Counted from the stretch's first letter, positions 9,917 to 19,070 are shown. The stretch: 64,000 nt of DNA from an uncultured Tateyamaria sp. (GCF_947494755.1 NZ_CANLVZ010000003.1:124001-188000); one strand, 5' to 3'. Made by a program: numbers and translations. The notes: generated by a model from the sequence alone, not told the origin.

Positions 9917-10341
9917 CGTGAGAGGAACAGGCGATCACCCTCATTGCGCAACGTCTCTGCCGCAAAGCTGGTAGGCATCCACATCGCAACGTGGTGTGGT
10001 TCGGTTGGATCACTGATGCGTAGGGTCGGGCGCGCCGCATAGATGTGGCACAGCTTTTCCGCCCACAAATCGTATTCCGGCATGTAAACAAAGCGCCGGA
10101 ACGCACCTAGACGACGCGGTTGTGCGATATGCCAACCGGTCTCTTCAAACACTTCGCGATGCAACGCCTGCAGGGGCGACTCGCCGGGATCAATCCCGCC
10201 GCCGGGCAGTTGGATATCGGGATCAGGGTCAAACTGGCAGGTCAGCAACACCTTAGCATCGCGCTGCAAAACGGCATAGGCACCCGGGCGTTGAATGTAT
10301 CTACGCCCGTGTTGCGGCGCATGTCCCACACGACGGATCAT
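9892..10341 (-). CDS. Nudix hydrolase
   Basis: 149-residue pyrophosphohydrolase with a complete Nudix box, GGIDPGESPLQALHREVFEE at about residues 68-87 followed by TGW (G-x5-E-x7-REVxEE-x-G). The substrate is not predictable; nucleoside or sugar-diphosphate derivatives are usual. It converges on the receiver-PP2C gene, overlapping its 3' end by 25 bp, and is divergent from hslO. The N-terminus (RPGAYAVLQRDAKVLLT) is a normal Nudix first strand. Confidence 0.85.
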   Translation of the reverse strand: MIRRVGHAPQHGRRYIQRPGAYAVLQRDAKVLLTCQFDPDPDIQLPGGGIDPGESPLQALHREVFEETGWHIAQPRRLGAFRRFVYMPEYDLWAEKLCHIYAARPTLRISDPTEPHHVAMWMPTSFAAETLRNEGDRLFLSRYLSSGVQ

Positions 10342-10419
10342 GGGCCACCTCTTTCAGTTTCGGATCATCGTCCTATATAGGGCGTCGATATGCCAATCAG
10401 TGGCGCCAAAGGAAACCCC

Positions 10420-11406
10420 ATGACTATCGGTTCGCAACTCGCGTGGGACGACACCGTCCTGCCCTTCCAACTTGATGCCTCCGACATTCGCGGACGCGTT
10501 GCGCGTCTGGACGGTGTGTTGGACGGTATCCTCAGGCAACATGACTACCCGCCCCAGGTTGAGGCGTTGGTGGCAGAGATGGCTGTGCTGACCGCTTTGA
10601 TCGGGCAGACTGTCAAACTGCGCTGGAAACTGTCGCTGCAGGTCCAGTCCAAGGGCCCTGTGCGCATGATCGCCACCGACTATTACGGTCCTGAGAAGGA
10701 AGGCGATGTGGCGCGTATTCGCGCCTATGCCACCTATGACGCGGATCGCCTGACAGATGGCGCGCCCTTCGAACAGGTGGGCGAGGGGTATTTCGCCATC
10801 CTCATCGATCAGGGCAAGGGCATGACCCCGTATCAAGGAATCACCCCGCTTGCAGGCGGGTCTCTTGCGGCCTGTGCGGAGTCTTACTTTGCCCAGTCCG
10901 AACAGTTGCCGACCCGATTCCAGTTGAGCTTTGGCCGGTCCTCGGAACCGGGTATTGCGGAACATTGGCGCGCAGGTGGCGTGATGCTGCAGCACATGCC
11001 CAAAGCCTCGCCGCTTGTCGCCAAGGGCGAAGGGTCGGGCGAAGTGTTGACGGCGGATGATCTGTTGGATGGCGATGGATCGGACAACTGGAACCGCGCC
11101 AATATCCTGCTGGATACGGTTGAGGAGATGGAGTTGATCGGCCCGCAACTTGCGCCGAGTGATTTGTTGTTGCGTCTGTTTCACGAGGAACAACCGCGTG
11201 TTTACGACACCCAACCCGTGCGTTTCGGCTGTACCTGTTCCGAAGATAGGGTGCGGCAAAGCCTGTCGATCTATTCGGCGCGCGATATCTCGACCATGAC
11301 AACGGATGAGGGGCGCGTGACCGCAGATTGCCAGTTTTGCGGGGCGCATTACGACCTCGACCCGGCAACCGTCGGGTTCGAGGCGGAAGATCAGAGCGGT
11401 GAGTGA
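10420..11406 (+). CDS. hslO: Hsp33 redox-regulated molecular chaperone
   Basis: Cytoplasmic holdase that is activated when oxidation releases zinc from four C-terminal cysteines. Both motifs are present in this 328-residue protein: C-x-C (FGCTCSEDRV, near residue 271) and C-x-x-C (CQFCGAHY, near 306). The N-terminal domain (LPFQLDASDIRGRVARLD) is also typical. The ATG at 10420 follows AAAGGA, better than the upstream ATG at 10390. It is the first gene of a tight group, since the next gene starts inside its 3' end. Confidence 0.93.
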   Translation: MTIGSQLAWDDTVLPFQLDASDIRGRVARLDGVLDGILRQHDYPPQVEALVAEMAVLTALIGQTVKLRWKLSLQVQSKGPVRMIATDYYGPEKEGDVARIRAYATYDADRLTDGAPFEQVGEGYFAILIDQGKGMTPYQGITPLAGGSLAACAESYFAQSEQLPTRFQLSFGRSSEPGIAEHWRAGGVMLQHMPKASPLVAKGEGSGEVLTADDLLDGDGSDNWNRANILLDTVEEMELIGPQLAPSDLLLRLFHEEQPRVYDTQPVRFGCTCSEDRVRQSLSIYSARDISTMTTDEGRVTADCQFCGAHYDLDPATVGFEAEDQSGE

Positions 11407-11998
11407 CCTGATCGCGCGCACCCGTGCCGCCCTTGCACGGGCGGGTCATGCGTCGTCGGACTTTGACCTGAACCCCGGCGTGACCCTCGCGCCGGGGCGC
11501 AAGTTGCGTCCTGCGGCTGTGCTTGCGCCCATTATCGCGGGTCGTGACGGATATGACCTGATCCTGACGAAGCGATCTTCGGCTCTGAAACATCATCCGG
11601 GCCAGATCGCGTTTCCGGGTGGAAAGCAGGATGACGGTGACGCGGACCTGATTGCCACCGCGCTGCGCGAGGCACGGGAGGAAATCGGTTTGCCCGACAC
11701 TCACCTCGAAATCCTTGGCAGTTTTGCGCCGCACGAAACCGTCACCTCTTTTACCATGACGCCCGTGGTCGCGTTGCTGTCGCAGGAGTTCGAGGCTGTC
11801 CCCGAGGCGGGGGAGGTTGCCGAAGTCTTTCGCGTGCCGCTGGCACACGTGCTGAACCCAGCCAACTATGTCGTGGAATCGCGTCATTGGCGTGGTCAGC
11901 AACGGTCATATTACGCAGTGCCCTACGGCCCCTATTACATCTGGGGCGCGACCGCGCGTATATTGCGCGCATGGACCGACCGACTGCCCCCACTTTAG
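11399..11998 (+). CDS. Nudix hydrolase, CoA pyrophosphatase-like
   Basis: 199 residues. The Nudix box starts GGKQDDGDADLIATALREAR and ends EEIGL. The FPGGK context and the upstream LTKRSSALKHHPGQIAFPGG segment match the NUDT7/NudL CoA-diphosphatase branch (HPGQIAFPGG ... ALREAxEEIGL). It probably splits CoA or its derivatives to 4'-phosphopantetheine and 3',5'-ADP. The start is GTG at 11399, overlapping the hslO stop by 8 bp. Its own 3' end overlaps cca by 28 bp, so hslO, this gene and cca look like one operon. Confidence 0.86.
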   Translation: MSDLIARTRAALARAGHASSDFDLNPGVTLAPGRKLRPAAVLAPIIAGRDGYDLILTKRSSALKHHPGQIAFPGGKQDDGDADLIATALREAREEIGLPDTHLEILGSFAPHETVTSFTMTPVVALLSQEFEAVPEAGEVAEVFRVPLAHVLNPANYVVESRHWRGQQRSYYAVPYGPYYIWGATARILRAWTDRLPPL

Positions 11999-13143
11999 AT
12001 CCGCAAACCGCATTCTTGCGGGACGATGCGGCGCAGGCCTTGTGCCAGACGCTCGAAGACGGTGGGCATCGTGCGCTGTTTGTGGGTGGCTGCGTGCGCA
12101 ATGCGGTCATGGGGCTACCGGCGTCCGATCTTGATATCTCGACCGATGCGCTGCCGGACCGGGTGATCGAACTGGCCAACGACGCTGGTTTTCGCGCGGT
12201 GCCCACCGGTATCGATCACGGCACAATCACGGTCGTCGTTGATGATACCCCCCTTGAAGTCACAACATTCCGACGCGATGTCGCCACGGATGGCCGTCGC
12301 GCGGTCGTTGCCTTTTCCAAAGATGTGAAAGAGGACGCGTTGCGGCGCGATTTCACGATGAACGCCATTTATGCGGATCGTCGCGGGACCATCATCGACC
12401 CCTTGGACGGGATGTCGGATGCACGCGCCCGTTATGTCCGGTTCATCGAAGATGCAGGGCAGCGCATCCGCGAGGATTACCTACGCACCCTCAGATATTT
12501 CCGTTTTCACGCGACCTACGCCGATCCGCAATTGGGGTGGGACGCGGACGCGCTGGATGGGATTGCGTCGAATCTTGATGGGCTCGAAACCCTGTCGGCC
12601 GAGCGTGTCGGGTCAGAGATAATGAAGCTGCTGTCCACGCCTGACCCGTCCCCAGCGGTTGCGGTCATGGATCAAACGGGCGTCCTGGTCCGCCTTCTGC
12701 CCGGCGCGGTGCCTGATTTTCTGGCCCCCATCGTGCATCTTGAAGGGTTGGTGCAAGCAACGCCTGATCCGCTGATCCGGTTGGCCGCGCTTGGGGGCGT
12801 GGATGTATCCAACCGCCTAAGGTTGTCCCGCAAAGACAGCCGCATATTCGATTCGATCAGGGAACACTGCGCGTCACCGCTGGGCGCACAGGCGCTGGGT
12901 CATGTTGCTGGCAAACAGGCGGGGCTGGGCGCCGCCTTACTTAGATCAGCCATGGCGAACCAACCGCTTGATCCGGCAGATGCCACCGCAGTGATGCAAG
13001 GCGCGGAAACGCCATTCCCCATATCCGCCAAGGATTTACCGGACTTGAGCGGGCCCGCTTTGGGCGACGTTCTCAAGGTATTGAAGGCGGACTGGCTCGC
13101 TTCAAACCTTACGAAAAGCAAAAACGACCTGCTCGCCTCGTGA
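11971..13143 (+). CDS. cca: CCA tRNA nucleotidyltransferase / poly(A) polymerase family
   Basis: Adds or repairs the 3' CCA of tRNAs. The 390-residue protein has the class II nucleotidyltransferase head (ALFVGGCVRNAVMGLPASDL, with the DLDIST catalytic Asp pair at about 50-52), the LRRDFTMNAIY motif near residue 123 and the REDYLRTLRYFRFHA RNA-binding segment. I take ATG 11971 because the 28 codons upstream lie within the Nudix gene in another frame. The class (true CCA-adding or poly(A) polymerase) cannot be fixed from sequence alone, but alphaproteobacterial versions of this length are usually CCA enzymes. Confidence 0.9.
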   Translation: MDRPTAPTLDPQTAFLRDDAAQALCQTLEDGGHRALFVGGCVRNAVMGLPASDLDISTDALPDRVIELANDAGFRAVPTGIDHGTITVVVDDTPLEVTTFRRDVATDGRRAVVAFSKDVKEDALRRDFTMNAIYADRRGTIIDPLDGMSDARARYVRFIEDAGQRIREDYLRTLRYFRFHATYADPQLGWDADALDGIASNLDGLETLSAERVGSEIMKLLSTPDPSPAVAVMDQTGVLVRLLPGAVPDFLAPIVHLEGLVQATPDPLIRLAALGGVDVSNRLRLSRKDSRIFDSIREHCASPLGAQALGHVAGKQAGLGAALLRSAMANQPLDPADATAVMQGAETPFPISAKDLPDLSGPALGDVLKVLKADWLASNLTKSKNDLLAS

Positions 13144-13192
13144 CTTTCGCGCAGCCTCGCGCTATGCCTGTCGCAGATACGGAGGGAAGCAC

Positions 13193-13222
13193 ATGTTTCG
13201 CGGGATCTGGAACGACACCTGA
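13193..13222 (+). CDS. possible 9-codon leader peptide before the ABC exporters
   Basis: ATG at 13193 is preceded by GGAGGGA (13181-13187) at ideal spacing and opens a 9-codon frame reading MFRGIWNDT, ending TGA at 13220-13222. It lies in the 165-bp gap before the first ABC exporter gene. A strong stem-loop follows at 13244-13272. The exporter's own start at 13309 has no good ribosome site. This arrangement resembles leader-peptide attenuation, but a chance mini-ORF cannot be excluded. Confidence 0.35.
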   Translation: MFRGIWNDT

Positions 13223-13243
13223 TATTGTCGCCGATCGTCTGAA

Positions 13244-13272
13244 GTGACGGCAAGGGCCTTGGCCCACGTCAC
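13244..13272 (+). promoter_or_regulatory. compound stem-loop in the leader of the ABC exporter genes
   Basis: Outer arms GTGACG (13244-13249) and CGTCAC (13267-13272) enclose an inner perfect stem GGGCC (13254-13258) / GGCCC (13261-13265) with a TT loop. No T-run follows, so it is not a classical terminator. It lies between the candidate mini-ORF and the ATG at 13309. Confidence 0.5.
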
Positions 13273-13308
13273 ACGCATGTTGCCTGATACCCCTACGGAT
13301 ACCCCCCA

Positions 13309-15147
13309 ATGTTCAAGTTCTTTGAAACTCTTGTCGACCCTTACACGTCTTATCGCGAGACGGACACGCCGCCGACGGACCTTTGGCCGTTTATGCGCGA
13401 CTATGCGCAGCCCTTCAAAAAGGTGTTTGTTCTGGCCGCCATCATGTCCGTCATCGTGGCCGCCATCGAGGTCTGGCTGATTTACTACATGGGCCGGATC
13501 GTTGATGTGCTCGGCACCTCGCCCGAGGCGTTCTGGGCCGATTACGGGACCGAGGTGATCGTTGTCGGTCTGTTCATCCTTATTGCGCGCCCTGCATTGC
13601 AGATGCTTGACGTGCTGCTGCTGAACCAGACGATCCTGCCCAACTTTGGCACGCTGATCCGCTGGCGGTCGCACAAACATGTGCTGCGTCAGTCGGTGGG
13701 TTGGTTCGAAAATGACTTTGCCGGTCGGATCGCCAATAGGATCATGCAGACTCCGCCAGCCGCGGGTGAGGTCGTGTTCCAGGTCTTTGACGCAATTTCG
13801 TTCGCGCTGGCCTATCTGGTCGGTGCGGCGGTTTTGCTGATGCTGGCCGACAGTCGGTTGTTGCTGCCGCTTGCGCTTTGGTTTGCGCTTTACGCCTGCC
13901 TGATTGCGTGGACGGTTAAACGTGTGGGTCCGGCATCGCAAGCCGCATCTGATGCGCGATCAACCACGACAGGGCGTGTTGTTGATGCCTATACCAATAT
14001 CCATTCGGTCAAGATGTTTGCCCATCACGACCGCGAGCTGACCTACGCCAAAGACGCGATCGAGATGACGCGCACGACTTTCATTGCCGAGATGCGCCTT
14101 TATACCATCATGGATGTGGTGCTGGTGACGTTGAACGGGTTTCTGATTGTCAGTGTCGTTGGCTGGGCGATTGTGTTGTGGAGCCAGGGAGCAGCCAGCG
14201 TTGGCGTCGTGGCGGCGGCCACCGCCCTGACTTTGCGATTGAACGCGATGACCGGGTGGATCATGTGGGCACTGACCACGTTTTTTCGCCAGCTTGGAGT
14301 TGTGGCCGAAGGGATGGAGACGATTGCGCAACCCATCACTTTGGTCGATTCCAAGGATGCACCGCCATTGCAGATGGGTGCCGGGCAGATTCATCTTGAT
14401 GCGCTGACCCATCACTATGGGCGGGAGACGGGCGGGCTCGAGGCGATCACGGCGACGATCCGACCCGGCGAAAAGGTCGGCCTTGTGGGTCGGTCCGGTG
14501 CCGGCAAATCCACGTTGGTCAAGCTGCTGTTGCGTTTCTATGACCCAGAAGCGGGTCGTATTTTGATTGACGGTCAGGACATCACAGAGGTCACTCAAGA
14601 CAGCTTGCGCCTGAACATCGGGATGGTGCAGCAGGACAGCTCGCTGCTGCACCGATCCGTGCGCGACAACATTCTTTACGGCCGCCCAGAGGCGAGTGAG
14701 GCGGATATGATCGCTGCCGCCAAGCAAGCGCAAGCGCATGAGTTCATCCTTGGCCTCGCCGACCCTCAGGGGCGCACCGGATATGATGCGCAGGTGGGTG
14801 AACGCGGTGTGAAGCTGTCGGGCGGACAACGCCAACGGGTCACGTTGGCCCGTGTGATCCTCAAAAACGCGCCGATTTTGGTGCTCGACGAGGCGACGAG
14901 CGCGCTGGACAGCGAAGTCGAGGCGGCAATTCAGGACACGCTTTATCAGATGATGGAGGGCAAAACGGTGATCGCTATTGCGCACCGCCTGTCCACCATT
15001 GCCCAAATGGACCGCATTCTGGTCATTGATGGTGGTAAAATCGTCGAGGACGGCACGCATGACGCGCTTTTGGCGCAGGGCGGTCTATATTCAGATTTCT
15101 GGGCGCGCCAATCGGGTGGGTTCATCGCAACCGAGGCTGCTGAGTGA
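13309..15147 (+). CDS. ABC exporter half-transporter (permease-ATPase fusion), first of pair
   Basis: 612 residues: an exporter-type transmembrane domain with about six helices (residues ~45-320), then an ABC ATPase. Walker A GRSGAGKST lies near residue 394, the LSGGQRQR signature near 503 and Walker B ILVLDEATSALD near 524, so the catalytic Glu is intact. It exports an unknown substrate across the inner membrane; lipid, peptide and drug exporters share this architecture. The next gene is a close paralogue starting within its stop (GTGA), suggesting a heterodimer. The start codon is preceded by a C-rich stretch with no clear ribosome site, and a candidate leader ORF lies upstream. Confidence 0.9.
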   Translation: MFKFFETLVDPYTSYRETDTPPTDLWPFMRDYAQPFKKVFVLAAIMSVIVAAIEVWLIYYMGRIVDVLGTSPEAFWADYGTEVIVVGLFILIARPALQMLDVLLLNQTILPNFGTLIRWRSHKHVLRQSVGWFENDFAGRIANRIMQTPPAAGEVVFQVFDAISFALAYLVGAAVLLMLADSRLLLPLALWFALYACLIAWTVKRVGPASQAASDARSTTTGRVVDAYTNIHSVKMFAHHDRELTYAKDAIEMTRTTFIAEMRLYTIMDVVLVTLNGFLIVSVVGWAIVLWSQGAASVGVVAAATALTLRLNAMTGWIMWALTTFFRQLGVVAEGMETIAQPITLVDSKDAPPLQMGAGQIHLDALTHHYGRETGGLEAITATIRPGEKVGLVGRSGAGKSTLVKLLLRFYDPEAGRILIDGQDITEVTQDSLRLNIGMVQQDSSLLHRSVRDNILYGRPEASEADMIAAAKQAQAHEFILGLADPQGRTGYDAQVGERGVKLSGGQRQRVTLARVILKNAPILVLDEATSALDSEVEAAIQDTLYQMMEGKTVIAIAHRLSTIAQMDRILVIDGGKIVEDGTHDALLAQGGLYSDFWARQSGGFIATEAAE

Positions 15148-16976
15148 AGATTTCCAACTGGATCGACTCGTTTCGACCTGCCGAGGGGCCACCGCCACAA
15201 GAGCTGTGGTCCTTTCTGCGCTGGTGTTTGTCTGGGGCTTGGCCTGCGCTTTGGCTGGCCGCCGCTTGCTCGGCTGCTGCTGGCGCACTTGAGGCTGGCA
15301 CGGCGCTGATCCTTGGCCGGGTGATTGATGCGACTGTGACGCTTGGTCCCGAAGGATTCTTTGCAGTCGAAAATGTCGGGCTGATCGTCGGCGCGCTGGT
15401 CTTCTTTTTGGTCGCGCGGCCTGTACTGTTTGGGCTAAGCGCGGCGTCAAATTCGATTATGGTCATGCCGAACGTCAATCCGTTGGTGCTGTCGCGTTTG
15501 CACCGCTGGACCCTTGGACAATCCGTCGGCTTTTTCGACGATGATTTTGCGGGCCGTATCGCGCAGAAACAGATGCAGGCGGCGCGCGCGGTGACGGACG
15601 TGGTCGGTGAATTTATCAACGTCGTCGCATTTGCCCTCGCCTCGCTTGCGGGGTCGGTGTTGTTGCTGCTGGCGATTGATTGGCGGGTGGCCTTGGGGTT
15701 CGGCGCGTGGCTGATCCTCTATTTTTCTTTGATCCGGTGGTATCTGCCACGTGTGCGCAAACGCTCTGCTGCGCGGGCAGGGGCACGGGCGATGGTTTCG
15801 GGCCAAGTCGTTGATACGATTACCAACATCAAGACGGTCAAGCTGTTTGCTCACGATGCTCACGAGGATCAGGCGGCCTTGGGCGCGATGGCCGCTTTCC
15901 GCACCCAAGCGGTGCATTTCGGCGTCTTGTCCGCAAGTTTCCGGCTGGCGCTGATGACATTGGCGGGTCTGTTACCAGTCTTGTTGCTGGGTGGAACGAT
16001 CCTGATGTGGCAGCGGGGGCTGGCCAGCCCCGGTGATATCGTGGCGTCCGGTGCGATTGCAATTCGGATCGCCCAGATGACCGGCTGGGTCAGTTTCACG
16101 CTGATGGCGATCTATTCCAATATCGGAGAGATTGAAGACGGCGTACGAACGCTGACCCCTCGCCAACGGGTCGAAGATGCCCCATCCGCCCATGCATTGC
16201 AGGACGTCAAAGGCGAGATCACGCTCGATCAACTTGGCTTCAGCTATGGGCGCGACACCGGCGGGATCGAAGATATCTCGCTGGTGATCAAGCCCGGCGA
16301 AAAGGTCGGCATCGTCGGCGCATCCGGTGCCGGAAAATCGACCCTCGTCTCGTTGCTTTTGCGGCTCTATGAACCAGAAAACGGACGTATCCTGATTGAC
16401 GGGTATGATACCAAAGATCTGACCCAAGACAGTCTGCGTCACAAAATCGGGATGGTCACGCAAGAGACGGCGATGTTCAACCGTTCAGCCCGCGACAACA
16501 TCCTTTATGGTCGGCCCGATGCCAGCGATGTCGAGATGATCGCGGCGGCCAAAAAGGCCGAAGCGCATGAGTTCATCCTTGACCTGCAGGATCACAAGGG
16601 GCGCACCGGATACGAGGCGCATCTGGGCGAGCGGGGCGTGAAACTGTCGGGCGGCCAACGCCAACGGATCGCCCTAGCCCGTGCCATTCTGAAGGACGCG
16701 CCAATCCTGGTGCTGGACGAAGCCACAAGCGCGCTTGACAGTGAGGTCGAGGCGTCGATCCAATCTGCGCTGATCCGTGTGATGGAGGGCAAGACGGTAC
16801 TCGCCATTGCGCACCGCCTGTCCACCCTGACCGAGATGGACAGGATCGTCGTGATGGATGCCGGTCGCGTGGTCGAAGAGGGTTCGCACGACCATCTTCT
16901 GACCAAAGGCGGGCTGTACGCCAAGTACTGGCAGCGCCAATCCGGTGGCTTCATCAACACCAAGGCCGCAGAATAG
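15144..16976 (+). CDS. ABC exporter half-transporter (permease-ATPase fusion), second of pair
   Basis: 610-residue paralogue of the preceding gene with the same order: membrane domain (~30-310), Walker A GASGAGKST near 393, LSGGQRQRIALARAI near 501 and Walker B ILVLDEATSALD. Both subunits keep the catalytic Glu, so neither ATP site looks degenerate. It starts with GTG at 15144, overlapping the upstream stop by four bases, which implies translational coupling and about equal amounts of each half. Both end in a similar tail (WxRQSGGFIxTxAAE), pointing to a tandem duplication. Substrate unknown. Confidence 0.9.
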   Translation: MKISNWIDSFRPAEGPPPQELWSFLRWCLSGAWPALWLAAACSAAAGALEAGTALILGRVIDATVTLGPEGFFAVENVGLIVGALVFFLVARPVLFGLSAASNSIMVMPNVNPLVLSRLHRWTLGQSVGFFDDDFAGRIAQKQMQAARAVTDVVGEFINVVAFALASLAGSVLLLLAIDWRVALGFGAWLILYFSLIRWYLPRVRKRSAARAGARAMVSGQVVDTITNIKTVKLFAHDAHEDQAALGAMAAFRTQAVHFGVLSASFRLALMTLAGLLPVLLLGGTILMWQRGLASPGDIVASGAIAIRIAQMTGWVSFTLMAIYSNIGEIEDGVRTLTPRQRVEDAPSAHALQDVKGEITLDQLGFSYGRDTGGIEDISLVIKPGEKVGIVGASGAGKSTLVSLLLRLYEPENGRILIDGYDTKDLTQDSLRHKIGMVTQETAMFNRSARDNILYGRPDASDVEMIAAAKKAEAHEFILDLQDHKGRTGYEAHLGERGVKLSGGQRQRIALARAILKDAPILVLDEATSALDSEVEASIQSALIRVMEGKTVLAIAHRLSTLTEMDRIVVMDAGRVVEEGSHDHLLTKGGLYAKYWQRQSGGFINTKAAE

Positions 16977-17015
16977 GGCTTTTGCCGGATCTCGAGTGCG
17001 GTTAGGGCCTAGCGC

Positions 17016-18248
17016 ATGACAGTTTTGACAATCGAACGGTTGGGCCAACAGGGCGATGGCGTGGCGCAGGGGCCGATCTTTGTGCCGCTGACCTTGCCGG
17101 GTGAGGTGATCACCGGCACGCCGGATGGCGACAGCCTGAGCGATATGCGCATCGATAGGCCCTCGCCTGATCGGGTCGCGCCGCCATGCCCGCATTTTCG
17201 ATCCTGCGGTGGGTGCCAGTTGCAGCACGCCAGTGACCCATTCGTTGCGCAGTGGAAGCGCGACGTGGTTGTGACGGCCCTTTCGGTGCATGGGATCAAG
17301 ACTGACGTGCGACCGACTCTGACCTCTCCGGCCCTATCCCGCCGCCGCGCAACCTTTGCCGCGCGTCGCACGAAAAAGGGTGCGATGGTCGGTTTTCACG
17401 CACGCAAATCCGATGCGATCATTCCAGTGCCATCCTGCGTTTTGCTGACACCGGCGGTGCTGGCCGCCCAACCCGTGGCCGAGGCGTTGGCGATTGCCGG
17501 GGCCAGCCGCAAGGGCGCGCTTGCCGTGACGGTCACCGACAGCCTTGAAGGCTTGGATGTGGCAGTGAGCGGGGGCAAACCGCTGGATGGTCCCTTGCGC
17601 ATCGTTCTGGCAGGTCTGTGTGAAACCCATCGTCTTGCGCGCCTCACTTGGGAGGATGAGCTGATCGGAATGCGTGTGCCGCCCGCTCAACGGTTTGGCA
17701 ATGCGCAGGTTGTTCCGCCGCCGGGCACATTTCTGCAAGCCACGACGCACGGGCAGGACACGCTGACCGCGCTGGTGCAAGAGATCGTCGGGCCTGCCAA
17801 ATCGGTCATGGACCTTTTTGCAGGCTGTGGGACTTTTGCGCTGCCCCTTTCCGAAATCGCCGAAGTCCACGCAGTCGAGGGGTCGCAGGAAATGGTGGCC
17901 GCATTGGATCATGGATGGCGGCAGACGCAGGGTCTGAAACGGGTCAAATCGGAAACCCGCGACCTATTCCGACGCCCCATGTTGCCCGATGAGTTGGCCA
18001 AGGTTGAGGCGGTTGTGATTGACCCGCCACGGGCCGGGGCGGTCGCGCAAATTGCTGAGTTGGCAACCGCTCGTGTCCCGCGGATTGCGCATGTCTCGTG
18101 CAACCCGCAAACCTTTGCCCGGGACGCTGCAACGCTCTGCGCTGCTGGATATGTGCTCGAATGGGTGCAGCCTGTTGACCAGTTTCGATGGTCCTCGCAT
18201 GTGGAGCTTGTGGGCGCGTTTGTCTTGCCCCACCATGCGCGCGACTGA
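17016..18248 (+). CDS. rlmD: 23S rRNA (uracil-5)-methyltransferase, RlmD/RumA family
   Basis: SAM-dependent enzyme of the TrmA/RumA group that puts a methyl on C5 of a uridine in RNA, probably 23S rRNA. Seen in 410 residues: a cysteine cluster CPHFRSCGGCQLQH near residue 58 for a 4Fe-4S centre, SAM motif VMDLFAGCGTFALPLS near 265, the DPPRAG motif and the catalytic VSCNPQTFARDA near 357. The N-terminal TRAM domain is short. RlmD and RlmC cannot be separated by eye, so the gene symbol is a best guess. The sodium channel gene follows after 13 bp, so co-transcription is likely. Confidence 0.82.
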   Translation: MTVLTIERLGQQGDGVAQGPIFVPLTLPGEVITGTPDGDSLSDMRIDRPSPDRVAPPCPHFRSCGGCQLQHASDPFVAQWKRDVVVTALSVHGIKTDVRPTLTSPALSRRRATFAARRTKKGAMVGFHARKSDAIIPVPSCVLLTPAVLAAQPVAEALAIAGASRKGALAVTVTDSLEGLDVAVSGGKPLDGPLRIVLAGLCETHRLARLTWEDELIGMRVPPAQRFGNAQVVPPPGTFLQATTHGQDTLTALVQEIVGPAKSVMDLFAGCGTFALPLSEIAEVHAVEGSQEMVAALDHGWRQTQGLKRVKSETRDLFRRPMLPDELAKVEAVVIDPPRAGAVAQIAELATARVPRIAHVSCNPQTFARDAATLCAAGYVLEWVQPVDQFRWSSHVELVGAFVLPHHARD

Positions 18249-18261
18249 AGGAGAGCCCGAA

Positions 18262-19038
18262 ATGACCATCCGAACCCGCCTTGTGCAGTGGATTGAAAGC
18301 CCGCGCGTTGGCAACTTTATTCTCGCTGTGATCATTCTGAACGCGATCACCCTGGGTTTGGAGACCTCTGACACCGCCAAGGCGCTGTTTGGCGGGTTGA
18401 TTGAGTTTATCGACAATGTGTGCCTGACGATCTTTGTGATCGAATTGGTGGTCAAACTGATCGCCTATCGGGGCAAGTTTTTCAAAAGCGGCTGGAACAT
18501 TTTTGATTTCATCATTGTGGCCATCGCGCTGGCTCCCGGTGCGGACGGGCTGTCGGTGTTGCGGGCGCTGCGGATCCTGAGGGTGTTGCGCGTCATTTCG
18601 GTGGCCCCGAGTCTGCGCCGTGTGGTCGAGGGGTTTGTGACTGCCCTGCCCGGTATGGGCAGTGTCTTTGTCCTGATGGCGATGATTTTCTATATTGGTG
18701 CCGTCATGGCGACCAAGCTGTTTGGCGATGCGTTTCCGGATTGGTTCGGGGATTTGGGCCGGTCCGGTTATTCCCTATTTCAGATCATGACGCTTGAATC
18801 GTGGTCGATGGGCATCGTGCGTCCGGTGATGACTGAATTCCCCTATGCTTGGGCGTTCTTTGTGCCGTTTATCATGGTCACCACATTTGCGGTTGTGAAC
18901 CTGCTGGTCGGCCTGATCGTGAATTCGATGCAGGACGCCCATGCCGAGGAAAGCAATGCGGCCACAGACACCTATCGCGATGAGGTGATGCTGCGCCTCA
19001 AGGCTATCGAGGCCAAGCTGGAACAGCGCGACCCTTAA
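18262..19038 (+). CDS. bacterial voltage-gated sodium channel (NaChBac/NavSp-like)
   Basis: 258 residues with one six-helix channel repeat. S4 carries Arg at every third position (R101, R104, R107, R110, then R119-R120). The pore helix ends in the selectivity filter TLESW at 177-181, the signature of BacNav sodium channels. S6 (about 202-222) leads to a short C-terminal helix (EVMLRLKAIEAKLEQ) that in this family forms the tetramer coiled coil. It is an inner-membrane homotetramer. GAAGGAGAG precedes the ATG at 18262; a longer frame from 18019 overlaps rlmD and is not used. Family members from marine bacteria are linked to motility and pH homeostasis. Confidence 0.93.
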   Translation: MTIRTRLVQWIESPRVGNFILAVIILNAITLGLETSDTAKALFGGLIEFIDNVCLTIFVIELVVKLIAYRGKFFKSGWNIFDFIIVAIALAPGADGLSVLRALRILRVLRVISVAPSLRRVVEGFVTALPGMGSVFVLMAMIFYIGAVMATKLFGDAFPDWFGDLGRSGYSLFQIMTLESWSMGIVRPVMTEFPYAWAFFVPFIMVTTFAVVNLLVGLIVNSMQDAHAEESNAATDTYRDEVMLRLKAIEAKLEQRDP

Positions 19039-19045
19039 AACGGGT

Positions 19046-19070
19046 CAATCACAGTCAGGTGATTGCTTTT
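19046..19070 (+). terminator. likely terminator after the sodium channel gene
   Basis: Stem CAATCAC (19046-19052) / GTGATTG (19059-19065), loop AGTCAG, followed by CTTTT. It lies 8 bp beyond the channel stop codon. The stem is A/T-rich, so termination may be partial. Confidence 0.6.

Noticed and set aside
13309-16976. One ABC exporter half being an inactive (degenerate) subunit
   Set aside because: Both ATPase domains keep Walker A, LSGGQ and the Walker B Glu, so neither site looks degenerate.
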